Positions 24,054 through 33,285 of a stretch of 64,000 nt of DNA are shown here, one piece after another (position 1 is the stretch's first letter; each line of letters opens with the position of its first letter). The translations under genes and the position numbers were made by a program. The notes under the pieces are model-generated. The model was given only the letters and a program-made list of their open reading frames with translations. It was not told the origin of the DNA and searched no databases. The DNA comes from Pseudomonas parasichuanensis (GTDB lineage: Bacteria > Pseudomonadota > Gammaproteobacteria > Pseudomonadales > Pseudomonadaceae): NCBI RefSeq assembly GCF_021601385.1, contig NZ_BQHO01000007.1, positions 1 through 64,000 of the forward strand. Direction: 5' to 3'.

Positions 24054-27000
24054 TCATGCATCGACCATGGCCAAGGCCTCCTCGACATCCACCGCCACCA
24101 GGCGCGAGCAGCCCGGCTCATGCATGGTCACCCCCATCAATTGATCGGCCATTTCCATGGCAATCTTGTTGTGGGTGATATAGATGAACTGCACGCTCTC
24201 GCTCATTTCCTTCACCAGGCGCGCATAACGCCCGACGTTGGCGTCGTCCAGCGGTGCGTCGACTTCGTCGAGCATGCAGAACGGCGCCGGGTTCAGTTTG
24301 AAGATGGCGAACACCAGCGCCAGGGCTGTCAACGCCTTCTCGCCACCGGACAGCAAATGGATCGTGCTGTTTTTCTTGCCCGGCGGGCGCGCCATGATCG
24401 TCACCCCTGTATCGAGTAGATCTTCGCCCGTCAGTTCCAGATAAGCGCTGCCACCACCGAAAACTTTTGGGAAAAGTGCCTGTAATCCGGCATTTATCTG
24501 ATCAAAGGTATCCTTGAAGCGGTTACGGGTCTCTTTGTCGATCTTGCGGATGACGTTTTCCAGGGTCTCCAGCGCTTCAACCAGGTCGGCATTCTGGGCG
24601 TCCAGGTAACGCTTGCGCTCGGACTGCTGCTCGTATTCCTCGATGGCCGCCAGGTTGATCGCGCCCAGGCGCTGGATACGCCCATCGAGCTGCTCCAGTT
24701 CCTGTTCGGTACCCTGTTCGCTGGCGTGCTCATCGAGCGTGGCGAGCACGCCCGGAAGATCGTAGCCGTCAGCCAGCAGTTGTTCCTGCAGGGTCTTGCG
24801 CCGCACATCCAGGCCTTGCGACTCCAGGCGCTGCTGTTCCAGCTGGCCGCGCAGCAGTTGCGACTGCTGTTCGGCCTGGGTGCGACGGCGCTCGGCATCG
24901 CGCAGTTCGCGGTCGGCTTCGTCCATGTGCAGGCGGGCCTGGCGCATCTCTTCGTCGACGCTCATGCGCCGCTCAAGCAGTTCTTCCAATTTGAGGCGCA
25001 GCTCTTCCTGGGGCGCCTCGCCCTCCTCCAGGTTCAGGCTCAGCTGCTCCTGGCGCTCGCCCAAGCGCGCGGCCTGCTGCTCCAGGCGCTCGAGGGCCTG
25101 GCGGGTGGAGTCGTGCTGGGCGCGCAGCGAGCCCAGGCGCACGGCCAGCTGATGGGCATGGTCCTTGTGCTGGCGGGCTTCCTGGCGGATACGGTCAAGG
25201 CCTTCGCGCAAGCTGTCGCGCCGGGCCATCAGCTGTTCGCGCTGCTCGGTGTCCTGGGCCATCAGGTCGAGGGCGTCCTGCAGCAGCAGGCGTGACTCAC
25301 CCAACTGCTCGTGTTCCAGGGCGCGCTGCTCCTGCAGCTCAGCCAGTTCTTCGTTCAGGCGCTTACGGCGCAGCTCAAGCTGCTCGGCACGGGCGCGGCC
25401 GGCGGACAGACGCGCTTTAAGTTCGCCATGCTGGCGACCCTCGTCCTGGCTGCGGCGGCGCAGCTGTTCGCGCTGCTCTTCCAGGTCGAGCTGCTGCTCA
25501 CGCAGACGCTGCAGCTGCTCGTCCAACTGTTCCAACTGCGCCTGCTGCTCCAACTGTTCCTGGCCCAGGCGCTCGATTTCCTGGCCACGGGCCAGCACAC
25601 CACCCTGGGACTCACCGCCACGGCTGATGCGCAGGAAGTGCCGCCCAACCCAGTAGCCGTCGCGGCTGACCAAACTATGGCCGTCAGCCAAGGTCGGGCG
25701 CAGGGCCAGCGCCTGCTCCAGGCTTTCCACCGGCTTGACCTGGCCGAGCCAGGGCGAAAGATCGGTACGCCCCTCGACCTTGTCGAGCAGGCTGCCGGGA
25801 ATACTTGCCCCTTTGCCATCGCTCAACAGCAGACGCAAATCGCCCTGTTCCAGACTGGCGAATTCGAGGTTGTTGAAATCCTCCAGCAGCACGGCCTGCA
25901 GGTCGGCACCCAGCACCGTCTCCACCGCCAGCTCCCAGCCGGGCTCGACCCTCAGGCCTTCGGCCAGGCGCGGGCGCTGCTGTAAACCCTGCTCGCGCAA
26001 CCAGTCGGCGGCGCCGACGCTCGGTTCCAGCGCAGCTTGCTGCAAGGCTTCCAGGGACGCGAGGCGGCCACCGAGACGCTGCAGATCGCCTTGCTGTTGC
26101 TGCTGCGCCTGGTTGGACTGCTGCAGTTGCTCACGCAGCGCCTCGAGCTGCTCGACCACCTGCTGCTCCTGCAGTTGCAGCTCCTCGAGCAACAGTTCGC
26201 TGCCGAGCACCTGCTCCGCCAGGTCGAGCATTTCAGCGTCCTGCGGGTCGGCGAGCAGTTGCTCGTCTTCCTCGCCCAGCTTGCGCTGGCGCTCGCCCAG
26301 GCGTTCCAGGCTCGTTTCAAGCTGGGCAAGGCGCGCCTGCTGCACTTCGGCCTGGCGGCGCGGCTCGGCGGAGCGGGCGTTGAAGCTGTCCCACTGCTCC
26401 TGCCAGCCATGCATGCCCAGCTCGGCCTCTTCCAGCGCCGCAGCGGCTTCTTCGGCGGCGGCCAGGGTAAGTTCCTGCTCAGGTTCGAGCATTTGCAGCT
26501 CTTCACCCAAGGTGGCCAGCAACGTGCGGTCATGGCCCAGGTGCGATTCGGTTTCCAGGCGGGTGCGCTCGGCCTCTTTGAGGTCGTCCTGCAACTGGCG
26601 CAGGCGCTGCTGGCCGTGCTGGATGCTCTGCTCGACCCGGGCGATATCGCCGGCCACCGAATAGAAGCGGCCCTGCACCTGGTTGAAGCGCTCGGACAAC
26701 TCGTGATGGCCATCGCGCAGGCGCTCGATGCTGGCATCGGCATTGCGTTGCTCAGCCACCAGCGCCTCGAAGGCGATTTCCTGGTCACCGATGACGCTTT
26801 CGCGCTGGCGCACGCGGTCGTCCAGGTCACGCCAGCGCAGGGCCGCCAAGCGAGCCTTGAGCTGGCGTTCCTGGGCCTTGTATTCACGGTATTTTTCGGC
26901 GGCCTGGGCCTGGCGGTGCAGGCGTTCGAGCTGACGCTCCAGCTCTTCGCGCAGGTCGGTCAGGCGCGCCAGGTTTTCCTGGGTGCGGCGAATGCGGTTT

Positions 27001-27542
27001 TCGGTCTCGCGGCGGCGCTCCTTGTACTTGGAGATGCCGGCCGCTTCTTCGATGAAATTGCGCAGTTCTTCAGGCTTGGCTTCGATCAGCTTGGAGATCA
27101 TGCCCTGCTCGATGATCGAGTAACTGCGCGGGCCCAGGCCGGTACCGAGGAAAATGTCGGTGATATCACGGCGGCGGCACTTGGTGCCGTTCAGGTAGTA
27201 GGTGTTCTGCGCGTCGCGGGTGACCTTGCGGCGGATCGAGATCTCGGCGTAGGCGGCGTACTCGCCCACCAGGGAGTTGTCGCTGTTGTCGAACACCAGC
27301 TCGATGCTGGCCTGGCTGACCGGCTTGCGGCTGGTGGAGCCATTGAAGATGACGTCGGTCATCGACTCGCCGCGCAGGTTCTTCGCCGAACTTTCGCCCA
27401 TCACCCAGCGCACCGCGTCGATGATGTTGGACTTGCCGCAGCCATTGGGGCCGACCACGGCCGCCATGTTGCTGGGGAAGTTGACCGTGGTCGGGTCGAC
27501 GAACGACTTGAAACCGGCCAGGCGAATGCACTTCAGGCGCAT
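24054..27542 (-). CDS. smc: Chromosome segregation protein SMC
   Basis: Chromosome-condensing ATPase. It has 1162 aa, with Walker A GPNGCGKSN at 31-39, long coiled coils (about 165-500 and 650-1000, very rich in Q/E/L/R), a central hinge (about 510-640), and the C-terminal ABC signature LLSGGEKALTALALVFAIF followed by Walker B CMLDEVDAPLDDAN. Size and layout match bacterial SMC. It lies 3 nt downstream of a GntR-family gene. Confidence 0.97.
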   Translation of the reverse strand: MRLKCIRLAGFKSFVDPTTVNFPSNMAAVVGPNGCGKSNIIDAVRWVMGESSAKNLRGESMTDVIFNGSTSRKPVSQASIELVFDNSDNSLVGEYAAYAEISIRRKVTRDAQNTYYLNGTKCRRRDITDIFLGTGLGPRSYSIIEQGMISKLIEAKPEELRNFIEEAAGISKYKERRRETENRIRRTQENLARLTDLREELERQLERLHRQAQAAEKYREYKAQERQLKARLAALRWRDLDDRVRQRESVIGDQEIAFEALVAEQRNADASIERLRDGHHELSERFNQVQGRFYSVAGDIARVEQSIQHGQQRLRQLQDDLKEAERTRLETESHLGHDRTLLATLGEELQMLEPEQELTLAAAEEAAAALEEAELGMHGWQEQWDSFNARSAEPRRQAEVQQARLAQLETSLERLGERQRKLGEEDEQLLADPQDAEMLDLAEQVLGSELLLEELQLQEQQVVEQLEALREQLQQSNQAQQQQQGDLQRLGGRLASLEALQQAALEPSVGAADWLREQGLQQRPRLAEGLRVEPGWELAVETVLGADLQAVLLEDFNNLEFASLEQGDLRLLLSDGKGASIPGSLLDKVEGRTDLSPWLGQVKPVESLEQALALRPTLADGHSLVSRDGYWVGRHFLRISRGGESQGGVLARGQEIERLGQEQLEQQAQLEQLDEQLQRLREQQLDLEEQREQLRRRSQDEGRQHGELKARLSAGRARAEQLELRRKRLNEELAELQEQRALEHEQLGESRLLLQDALDLMAQDTEQREQLMARRDSLREGLDRIRQEARQHKDHAHQLAVRLGSLRAQHDSTRQALERLEQQAARLGERQEQLSLNLEEGEAPQEELRLKLEELLERRMSVDEEMRQARLHMDEADRELRDAERRRTQAEQQSQLLRGQLEQQRLESQGLDVRRKTLQEQLLADGYDLPGVLATLDEHASEQGTEQELEQLDGRIQRLGAINLAAIEEYEQQSERKRYLDAQNADLVEALETLENVIRKIDKETRNRFKDTFDQINAGLQALFPKVFGGGSAYLELTGEDLLDTGVTIMARPPGKKNSTIHLLSGGEKALTALALVFAIFKLNPAPFCMLDEVDAPLDDANVGRYARLVKEMSESVQFIYITHNKIAMEMADQLMGVTMHEPGCSRLVAVDVEEALAMVDA

Positions 27543-27545
27543 CGG

Positions 27546-28205
27546 TCAGGTCCGCGCCAAGGCCGCCAGCACCAGCTCGCAGCTGCGCTGGCAATAGGCG
27601 GCGAGGACCTCGCGGATGCGCGGCTGGTCACGGGCGACCACGGCTTCGAGCAGGCGGGCGAACAGGTTGAGGTAATCGGCCATGTTGGCCTGGCGCTGGT
27701 CGAGCGCGAGGTAGTAGGCACGGCTCATGGCCGGCTGCAGGTTCTCGACGGTTTCCTGCAGGTAGGGGTTGTTGGCGAACGGGTAAGCGGCGCGCATTAC
27801 CGCGAAACTGTCGGCGACGAAGGCTTTGATGTCCTGCTCGGCGTGGGCCTGGGCCAGGCGCTGCTGGATCTCCAGGAACGGGCGCAGGTCGGCCTCGGTG
27901 CGCCAATGCAGGGCAACGGCATTGCCCAGCAGGATGTAGAACTCGCCCATCAGCGCGCACAGGCTGCGCACGCTGTTTTCGTCGAGTTCGGTCACATGGG
28001 CGCCGCGCCGCGGCAGGATCGCCACCAAGTGGCGACGTTCAAGAATCAGCAGTGCCTCACGCACCGAACCACGGCTGACGTTGAGGGCCTGGGTGACCTT
28101 CTGCTCCTGGATACGCTCGCCGGGCGCGAGTTCGCCGCGGATGATCCGCTCGGCCAGGTAGTGGGCAATTTGCTCGGAGAGGCTGTCCGGCGCCTTGAAC
28201 GTCAT
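27546..28205 (-). CDS. GntR family (FadR/FCD subfamily) transcriptional regulator
   Basis: A 219-aa regulator with an N-terminal winged helix (LSEQIAHYLAERIIRGELAPGERIQEQKVTQALNVSRGSVREALLILE) and a C-terminal FCD ligand-binding domain. I chose the ATG at 28205 because it precedes the family-typical start; the frame continues to 28310. It is divergent from xdhABC-guaD, and two tandem dyads lie between it and xdhA, so control of purine degradation is plausible. The same gene pairing (GntR between smc and xdhA) is known to me from P. aeruginosa. Confidence 0.85.
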   Translation of the reverse strand: MTFKAPDSLSEQIAHYLAERIIRGELAPGERIQEQKVTQALNVSRGSVREALLILERRHLVAILPRRGAHVTELDENSVRSLCALMGEFYILLGNAVALHWRTEADLRPFLEIQQRLAQAHAEQDIKAFVADSFAVMRAAYPFANNPYLQETVENLQPAMSRAYYLALDQRQANMADYLNLFARLLEAVVARDQPRIREVLAAYCQRSCELVLAALART

Positions 28206-28382
28206 GGGTTTCCTTCGAAATCGGATCGCTGTGCACAAGCGCGCGATTGTAGCGCACTTGCCCGGTGCTCGCGCAGGGGGATCACGTGCTTTGTGCGACT
28301 GTGCGGTCAACCCTGATGCCCGGCGCGAACTATGCTTGAGGAAGGTTCCTTGAGGCGGTTCGGACGTAACGCAGGCAATTTC

Positions 28383-28421
28383 TTGACCTTTGAGTCAGAA
28401 AATTATTGACCAAGAGGTCAG
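28383..28421 (+). promoter_or_regulatory. Tandem dyads upstream of xdhA (candidate GntR sites)
   Basis: TTGACCTTTGAGTCAG (28383-28398) and TTGACCAAGAGGTCAG (28406-28421) share the pattern TTGAC-N6-GTCAG and start 23 bp apart. The second contains a perfect dyad, TGACC-AAGA-GGTCA. They lie 54-92 nt upstream of the xdhA start. Two sites at about two helical turns suggest cooperative binding, most simply by the adjacent GntR regulator. Confidence 0.55.
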
Positions 28422-28474
28422 CCCTTGCTTAGAGTCCGCCCGAACAACAATAAAACCATTGCGAGGCCCTCCCC

Positions 28475-29929
28475 GTGATCCAGTTTCTCGTCAACCAGGA
28501 GCTGCGCAACGAGCACGCCCTGGACCCGAACATGACGGTGCTGCAGTACCTGCGTGAGCACCTGGGCAAACCCGGTACCAAGGAAGGCTGCGCCAGCGGC
28601 GACTGTGGCGCCTGCACCGTGGTCGTCGGCGAACTCGTCGCCGACGAACTGGGCAGCGACAGCATTCGCTACCGCAGCCTCAACTCGTGCCTGACGTTTG
28701 TCTCTTCCCTTCACGGTAAACAGCTGATCAGCGTCGAGGGTCTCAAGCACCAGGGCGAACTGCACAGCGTGCAGAAAGCCATGGCCGACTGCCACGGCTC
28801 GCAGTGCGGTTTCTGTACCCCCGGTTTCGTCATGTCGCTGTTCGCGCTGCAGAAGAACAGCGAAGGTCACGACCTGCACCAGGCCCAGGAAGCCCTGGCC
28901 GGCAACCTGTGCCGCTGCACCGGCTATCGGCCGATCCTCGACGCTGCCGAGCAAAGCTGCGCCCGTCCCTGCCGCGACCAGTTCGACGCGCAGCAGGCGC
29001 AGACCATCGCCCGCCTCAAGGCCATCGCCCCGCAACAGACCGGTGAACTCAACAGCGGCGACAAGCGCTGCCTGGTGCCGCTGACCGTGGCGGACCTGGC
29101 CGACCTCTACAGCTCGCACCCCGAGGCGCGCCTGCTGGCCGGCGGTACCGACCTGGCACTGGAAGTCACCCAGTTCCACCGCACCCTGCCGGTGATGATC
29201 TATGTTGGCCACGTCGCCGAACTCAAGCGCATCGAAAAGACCGCCACGCACCTGGAAATCGGCGCCGCCACCCCGCTGACCGACTGCTACACCGCCTTGA
29301 ACGAGGAGTACTCCGACTTCGGCGACCTGCTGCACCGCTTCGCTTCGCTGCAGATCCGCAACCAGGGCACCCTGGGCGGCAACATCGGCAACGCCTCGCC
29401 GATCGGTGACTCGCCACCCCTGCTGATCGCCCTCGATGCCCAGGTGGTCCTGCGCCAGGGCGAGCGCCAGCGCACCCTGGCCCTGGAAGACTACTTCATC
29501 GACTACCGCATCACCGCGCGCCAGGACAGTGAGTTCATCGAGAAGATCATCGTCCCCCGTGCCACCAGCGACTGGGCGTTCCGCGCCTACAAGGTGTCCA
29601 AGCGCCTGGATGACGATATCTCGGCAGTGTGCGCCGCGTTCAACCTGAGCATCGAGAACGGTGTGGTCAGCGGCGTACGCGTGGCCTTCGGCGGCATGGC
29701 CGCAATCCCCAAGCGCGCCCGCGCCTGCGAAGCCGCCCTGCGCGGCAAGCCCTGGAACCAGGCCACCGTCGAGCGTGCCTGCCAGGCCCTGGCCGAGGAC
29801 TTCACCCCGCTCAGCGACTTCCGCGCCAGCCGCGAGTACCGCCTGCTGACCGCGCAGAACCTGCTGCGCAAGTACTTCATCGAACTGCAATCGCCGCACA
29901 TCGAAACCCGGGTGACCGACTATGTCTAA
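28475..29929 (+). CDS. xdhA: Xanthine dehydrogenase small subunit (2Fe-2S/FAD)
   Basis: Electron-transfer subunit of xanthine dehydrogenase, which oxidises hypoxanthine and xanthine to urate. The 484-aa protein has the plant-type [2Fe-2S] ligands C39, C44, C47, C72 and the second cluster C111, C114, C146, C148 (CGFCTPGF; CRCTGYRP). The FAD-binding domain follows (about 195-370; LLAGGTDLALEV and NQGTLGGNIGNASPIGDSPP). It starts with GTG at 28475 and overlaps xdhB by 8 nt. Confidence 0.96.
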   Translation: MIQFLVNQELRNEHALDPNMTVLQYLREHLGKPGTKEGCASGDCGACTVVVGELVADELGSDSIRYRSLNSCLTFVSSLHGKQLISVEGLKHQGELHSVQKAMADCHGSQCGFCTPGFVMSLFALQKNSEGHDLHQAQEALAGNLCRCTGYRPILDAAEQSCARPCRDQFDAQQAQTIARLKAIAPQQTGELNSGDKRCLVPLTVADLADLYSSHPEARLLAGGTDLALEVTQFHRTLPVMIYVGHVAELKRIEKTATHLEIGAATPLTDCYTALNEEYSDFGDLLHRFASLQIRNQGTLGGNIGNASPIGDSPPLLIALDAQVVLRQGERQRTLALEDYFIDYRITARQDSEFIEKIIVPRATSDWAFRAYKVSKRLDDDISAVCAAFNLSIENGVVSGVRVAFGGMAAIPKRARACEAALRGKPWNQATVERACQALAEDFTPLSDFRASREYRLLTAQNLLRKYFIELQSPHIETRVTDYV

Positions 29930-32321
29930 CCATCACGCCGTCAAGAGCCAGGCCGAGATGGCCGCACTGTTCAGCCAGGACCTGACCACCGGGGTCGGCC
30001 GCAGCCTCAAGCACGACAGCGCCGACAAGCATGTGGCGGGCGAGGCGGTGTATATCGACGACCGCCTGGAGTTCCCCAACCAGCTACATGTCTATGCGCG
30101 CACCGCTGACCGTGCCCATGCACGCATCCTGAGCATCGATACCACGCCGTGCTACCAGTTTGAAGGCGTGCGCATCGCCATCACCCACGAAGACATTCCA
30201 GGCCTGAAGGACATCGGCCCGGTGGTGGCCGGCGACCCGCTGCTGGCCATCGACAAGGTCGAGTTCTTCGGCCAGCCGGTGCTCGCCGTTGCGGCCCGCG
30301 ACCTGGAAACCGCACGCCGCGCGGCGATGGCGGCGATCATCGAGTACGAAGACCTGGAGCCGGTACTCGACGTGGTCGAGGCCCTGCGCAAGAAACACTT
30401 CGTGCTCGACAGCCACACCCACCAGCGCGGCGACTCGGCCAGCGCCTTGGCCAGCGCCCCGCACCGTATCCAGGGCACCCTGCACATCGGTGGCCAGGAG
30501 CACTTCTACCTGGAAACCCAGATCAGCTCGGTGATGCCCGCAGAAGACGGCGGCATGATCGTGTTCTGCTCCACCCAGAACCCCACCGAGGTGCAGAAGC
30601 TGGTCGCCGAAGTGCTCGACGTGCCGATGCACAAGATCGTCGTCGACATGCGCCGCATGGGCGGTGGCTTCGGCGGCAAGGAAACCCAGGCTGCCAGCCC
30701 CGCGTGCCTGTGCGCGGTGATCGCGCGCCTGACCGGCCAGCCGACCAAGATGCGCCTGCCAAGGGTCGAAGACATGACCATGACCGGCAAGCGCCACCCG
30801 TTCTACGTCGAGTACGACGTGGGCTTCGACGACAACGGTCGCCTGCACGGCATCAACTTCGACCTGGCCGGCAACTGCGGCTACTCGCCGGACCTGTCCG
30901 GCTCGATCGTCGACCGCGCCATGTTCCACTCCGACAACGCCTACTACCTGGGCGATGCCACCGTGCATGGCCACCGCTGCAAGACCAACACCGCCTCCAA
31001 CACCGCCTACCGCGGCTTCGGCGGCCCACAGGGGATGGTCGCCATCGAGCAGGTGATGGACCATATCGCCCGCCACCTGGCGCTCGACCCGCTGGCGGTG
31101 CGCAAGGCCAACTACTACGGCAAGACCGAACGCAACGTCACCCACTACTACCAGACCGTCGAGCACAACATGCTCGAGGAGATGACCGCAGAGCTCGAGG
31201 CCAGCAGCGACTACCATGAGCGCCGCGAGTCGATCCGCCGTTTCAACGCCAACAGCCCGGTGCTGAAAAAAGGCTTGGCGCTGACCCCGGTCAAGTTCGG
31301 CATTTCGTTCACCGCCACCTTCCTCAACCAGGCCGGCGCGCTGATCCACATCTACACCGACGGCAGTATCCACCTGAACCACGGCGGCACCGAGATGGGT
31401 CAGGGCCTGAACACCAAGGTCGCGCAGGTGGTGGCTGAAGTGTTCCAGGTGGATTTCAACCGCATCCAGATCACCGCCACCAACACCGACAAGGTGCCCA
31501 ACACCTCGCCGACCGCCGCCTCCAGCGGCGCCGACCTGAACGGCAAGGCCGCGCAGAACGCCGCCGAAATCCTCAAGAAGCGCCTGACCGAGTTCGCCGC
31601 ACGGCATTACAACGTCACCGAGGAAGACATCGAGTTCCGCAACGGCCATGTGCGTGCCCGCGACCAGATCGTCAGCTTCGAGCAGCTGGTGCAGCAGGCC
31701 TACTTCGCCCAGGTATCGCTGTCGACCACCGGTTTCTACCGCACGCCAAAGATCTTCTACGACCGCAGCCAGGCACGCGGCCGGCCGTTCTACTACTTCG
31801 CCTTCGGCGCCGCCTGCGTGGAGGTCGTGGTGGACACCCTGACCGGTGAGTACAAGATGCTGCGCGCCGACATCCTGCATGACGTGGGCGACTCGCTGAA
31901 CCCGGCCATCGACATCGGCCAGGTCGAGGGCGGCTTCGTCCAGGGCATGGGCTGGCTGACCACCGAAGAACTGGTGTGGAACGCCAAGGGCAAGCTGATG
32001 ACCAACGGCCCGGCCAGCTACAAGATCCCGGCGGTGGCCGACATGCCGATCGACATGCGCGTGAAACTGGTGGAAAACCGCAAGAACCCCGAGGACACGG
32101 TGTTCCATTCCAAGGCCGTGGGCGAGCCACCGTTCATGCTCGGCATCGCCGCCTGGTGTGCGATCAAGGACGCGGTGGCGAGCATCGCCGACTACCGCGT
32201 GCAGCCGAACATCGACGCGCCGTCGACGCCGGAGCGGGTGCTGTGGGGCTGCGAGCAGATGCGCAAAGCGGTGGCACAGCAGCAACCGACCGAGGCCGAA
32301 CTGGAAACCGTCACTCACTGA
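29922..32321 (+). CDS. xdhB: Xanthine dehydrogenase large subunit (molybdopterin-binding)
   Basis: Catalytic molybdenum subunit, 799 aa. It shows the usual signatures: GVGRSLKHDSADKHVAGEAVYIDD at the start, GGGFGGKETQ, AYRGFGGPQG, GTEMGQGL, and the catalytic Glu in KAVGEPPFML. It pairs with XdhA through an 8-nt gene overlap. A REP pair separates it from xdhC although all belong to one functional operon. Confidence 0.96.
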   Translation: MSNHHAVKSQAEMAALFSQDLTTGVGRSLKHDSADKHVAGEAVYIDDRLEFPNQLHVYARTADRAHARILSIDTTPCYQFEGVRIAITHEDIPGLKDIGPVVAGDPLLAIDKVEFFGQPVLAVAARDLETARRAAMAAIIEYEDLEPVLDVVEALRKKHFVLDSHTHQRGDSASALASAPHRIQGTLHIGGQEHFYLETQISSVMPAEDGGMIVFCSTQNPTEVQKLVAEVLDVPMHKIVVDMRRMGGGFGGKETQAASPACLCAVIARLTGQPTKMRLPRVEDMTMTGKRHPFYVEYDVGFDDNGRLHGINFDLAGNCGYSPDLSGSIVDRAMFHSDNAYYLGDATVHGHRCKTNTASNTAYRGFGGPQGMVAIEQVMDHIARHLALDPLAVRKANYYGKTERNVTHYYQTVEHNMLEEMTAELEASSDYHERRESIRRFNANSPVLKKGLALTPVKFGISFTATFLNQAGALIHIYTDGSIHLNHGGTEMGQGLNTKVAQVVAEVFQVDFNRIQITATNTDKVPNTSPTAASSGADLNGKAAQNAAEILKKRLTEFAARHYNVTEEDIEFRNGHVRARDQIVSFEQLVQQAYFAQVSLSTTGFYRTPKIFYDRSQARGRPFYYFAFGAACVEVVVDTLTGEYKMLRADILHDVGDSLNPAIDIGQVEGGFVQGMGWLTTEELVWNAKGKLMTNGPASYKIPAVADMPIDMRVKLVENRKNPEDTVFHSKAVGEPPFMLGIAAWCAIKDAVASIADYRVQPNIDAPSTPERVLWGCEQMRKAVAQQQPTEAELETVTH

Positions 32322-32334
32322 CAGCGAGGAAACC

Positions 32335-32408
32335 CTGTGGGAGCGGGCTTGCCCGCGAATGCGCTGGTGGGCTCACCGCCCTCTTCGCGGGTAAACCCGC
32401 TCCCACAG
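32335..32408. repeat. REP pair inside the xdh operon
   Basis: CTGTGGGAGCGGGCTTGCCCGCGAA and its near-complement TTCGCGGGTAAACCCGCTCCCACAG face each other across 24 nt. This is the same family as at 3612. It occupies the xdhB-xdhC gap, where it may stabilise the upstream message and lower xdhC-guaD expression. Confidence 0.9.
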
Positions 32409-32428
32409 TGCTCACCGAGGATTCAGCT

Positions 32429-33274
32429 ATGCACCAATGGATCAACGCCCTCGCCGACCACCAAGCACGCGGCGAACCCTGCGTGCTGGTGACCATCATC
32501 GAAGAACGCGGCTCCACCCCGCGTAACGCAGGCTCGAAGATGGTGGTCAGCGCCAGCGCCCTGTACGACACCATCGGCGGTGGCCACCTGGAATTCAAGG
32601 CACTGCACATCGCCCGGCAGATGCTCGAGGAGCACCGCTACACGCCACACCTGGAGCGCTTCAGCCTGGGTGCCAGCCTCGGCCAGTGCTGCGGCGGCGC
32701 CACGGTGCTGCTGTTCGAACCGATGAGCGGGGTGCAGGCGCAGATCGCCGTGTTCGGCGCAGGCCATGTCGGCCGGGCTCTGGTACCCTTGCTCGCGGCG
32801 CTGCCCTGCCGGGTGCGCTGGATCGATTCGCGCGAACAGGAATTCCCCGAGCACATCCCCAGCGGGGTGAGCAAGATCGTCAGCGAGGAGCCGGTCGACG
32901 AAGTCGCGGACCTGCCGCCAGGCAGCTACTGCATCGTCATGACCCATAACCACCAGCTGGATCTGGAACTGACCGCCGCCATTCTCAAACGCAATGATTT
33001 CACCTGGTTCGGCCTGATCGGCTCGAAGACCAAACGGGCCAAATTCGAGCACCGCCTGCGCGAGCGCGGCTTCGACGAGGCACTGATGGCGCGGATGCGC
33101 TGCCCGATGGGCCTGGCCGAAGTGAAGGGCAAGCTGCCGATCGAGATCGCCGTGTCCATCGCCGCCGAAATCATTGCCACCTACAACGCCTGCTTCGGCC
33201 AGCACGACAGTGCCGCCAACGCCGGCCAGATCACCCAGTTGCTGCCGCCCTCCCGGCGCAGCCAGACCCTTTGA
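32429..33274 (+). CDS. xdhC: Xanthine dehydrogenase accessory protein XdhC
   Basis: Molybdenum-cofactor chaperone that inserts sulfurated Moco into XdhB. It is 281 aa from the ATG at 32429 (MHQWINALADHQARGEPCVLVTII). The N-terminal XdhC/CoxI domain carries EERGSTPRNAGSKM and GGGHLEFKA plus a QCCGGA motif. The C-terminal Rossmann-like domain has AVFGAGHVGRALVPLL and FGLIGSKTKRAKF. It lies just upstream of guaD (11-nt gap). Confidence 0.94.
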   Translation: MHQWINALADHQARGEPCVLVTIIEERGSTPRNAGSKMVVSASALYDTIGGGHLEFKALHIARQMLEEHRYTPHLERFSLGASLGQCCGGATVLLFEPMSGVQAQIAVFGAGHVGRALVPLLAALPCRVRWIDSREQEFPEHIPSGVSKIVSEEPVDEVADLPPGSYCIVMTHNHQLDLELTAAILKRNDFTWFGLIGSKTKRAKFEHRLRERGFDEALMARMRCPMGLAEVKGKLPIEIAVSIAAEIIATYNACFGQHDSAANAGQITQLLPPSRRSQTL

Positions 33275-33285
33275 CGAGCGTATCC

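Noticed and set aside
26037-28316. A 759-codon plus-strand open frame opposite smc and the GntR gene
   Set aside because: It spans two unrelated real genes in antisense, is dominated by low-complexity L/Q/A/V, and has no recognisable family.
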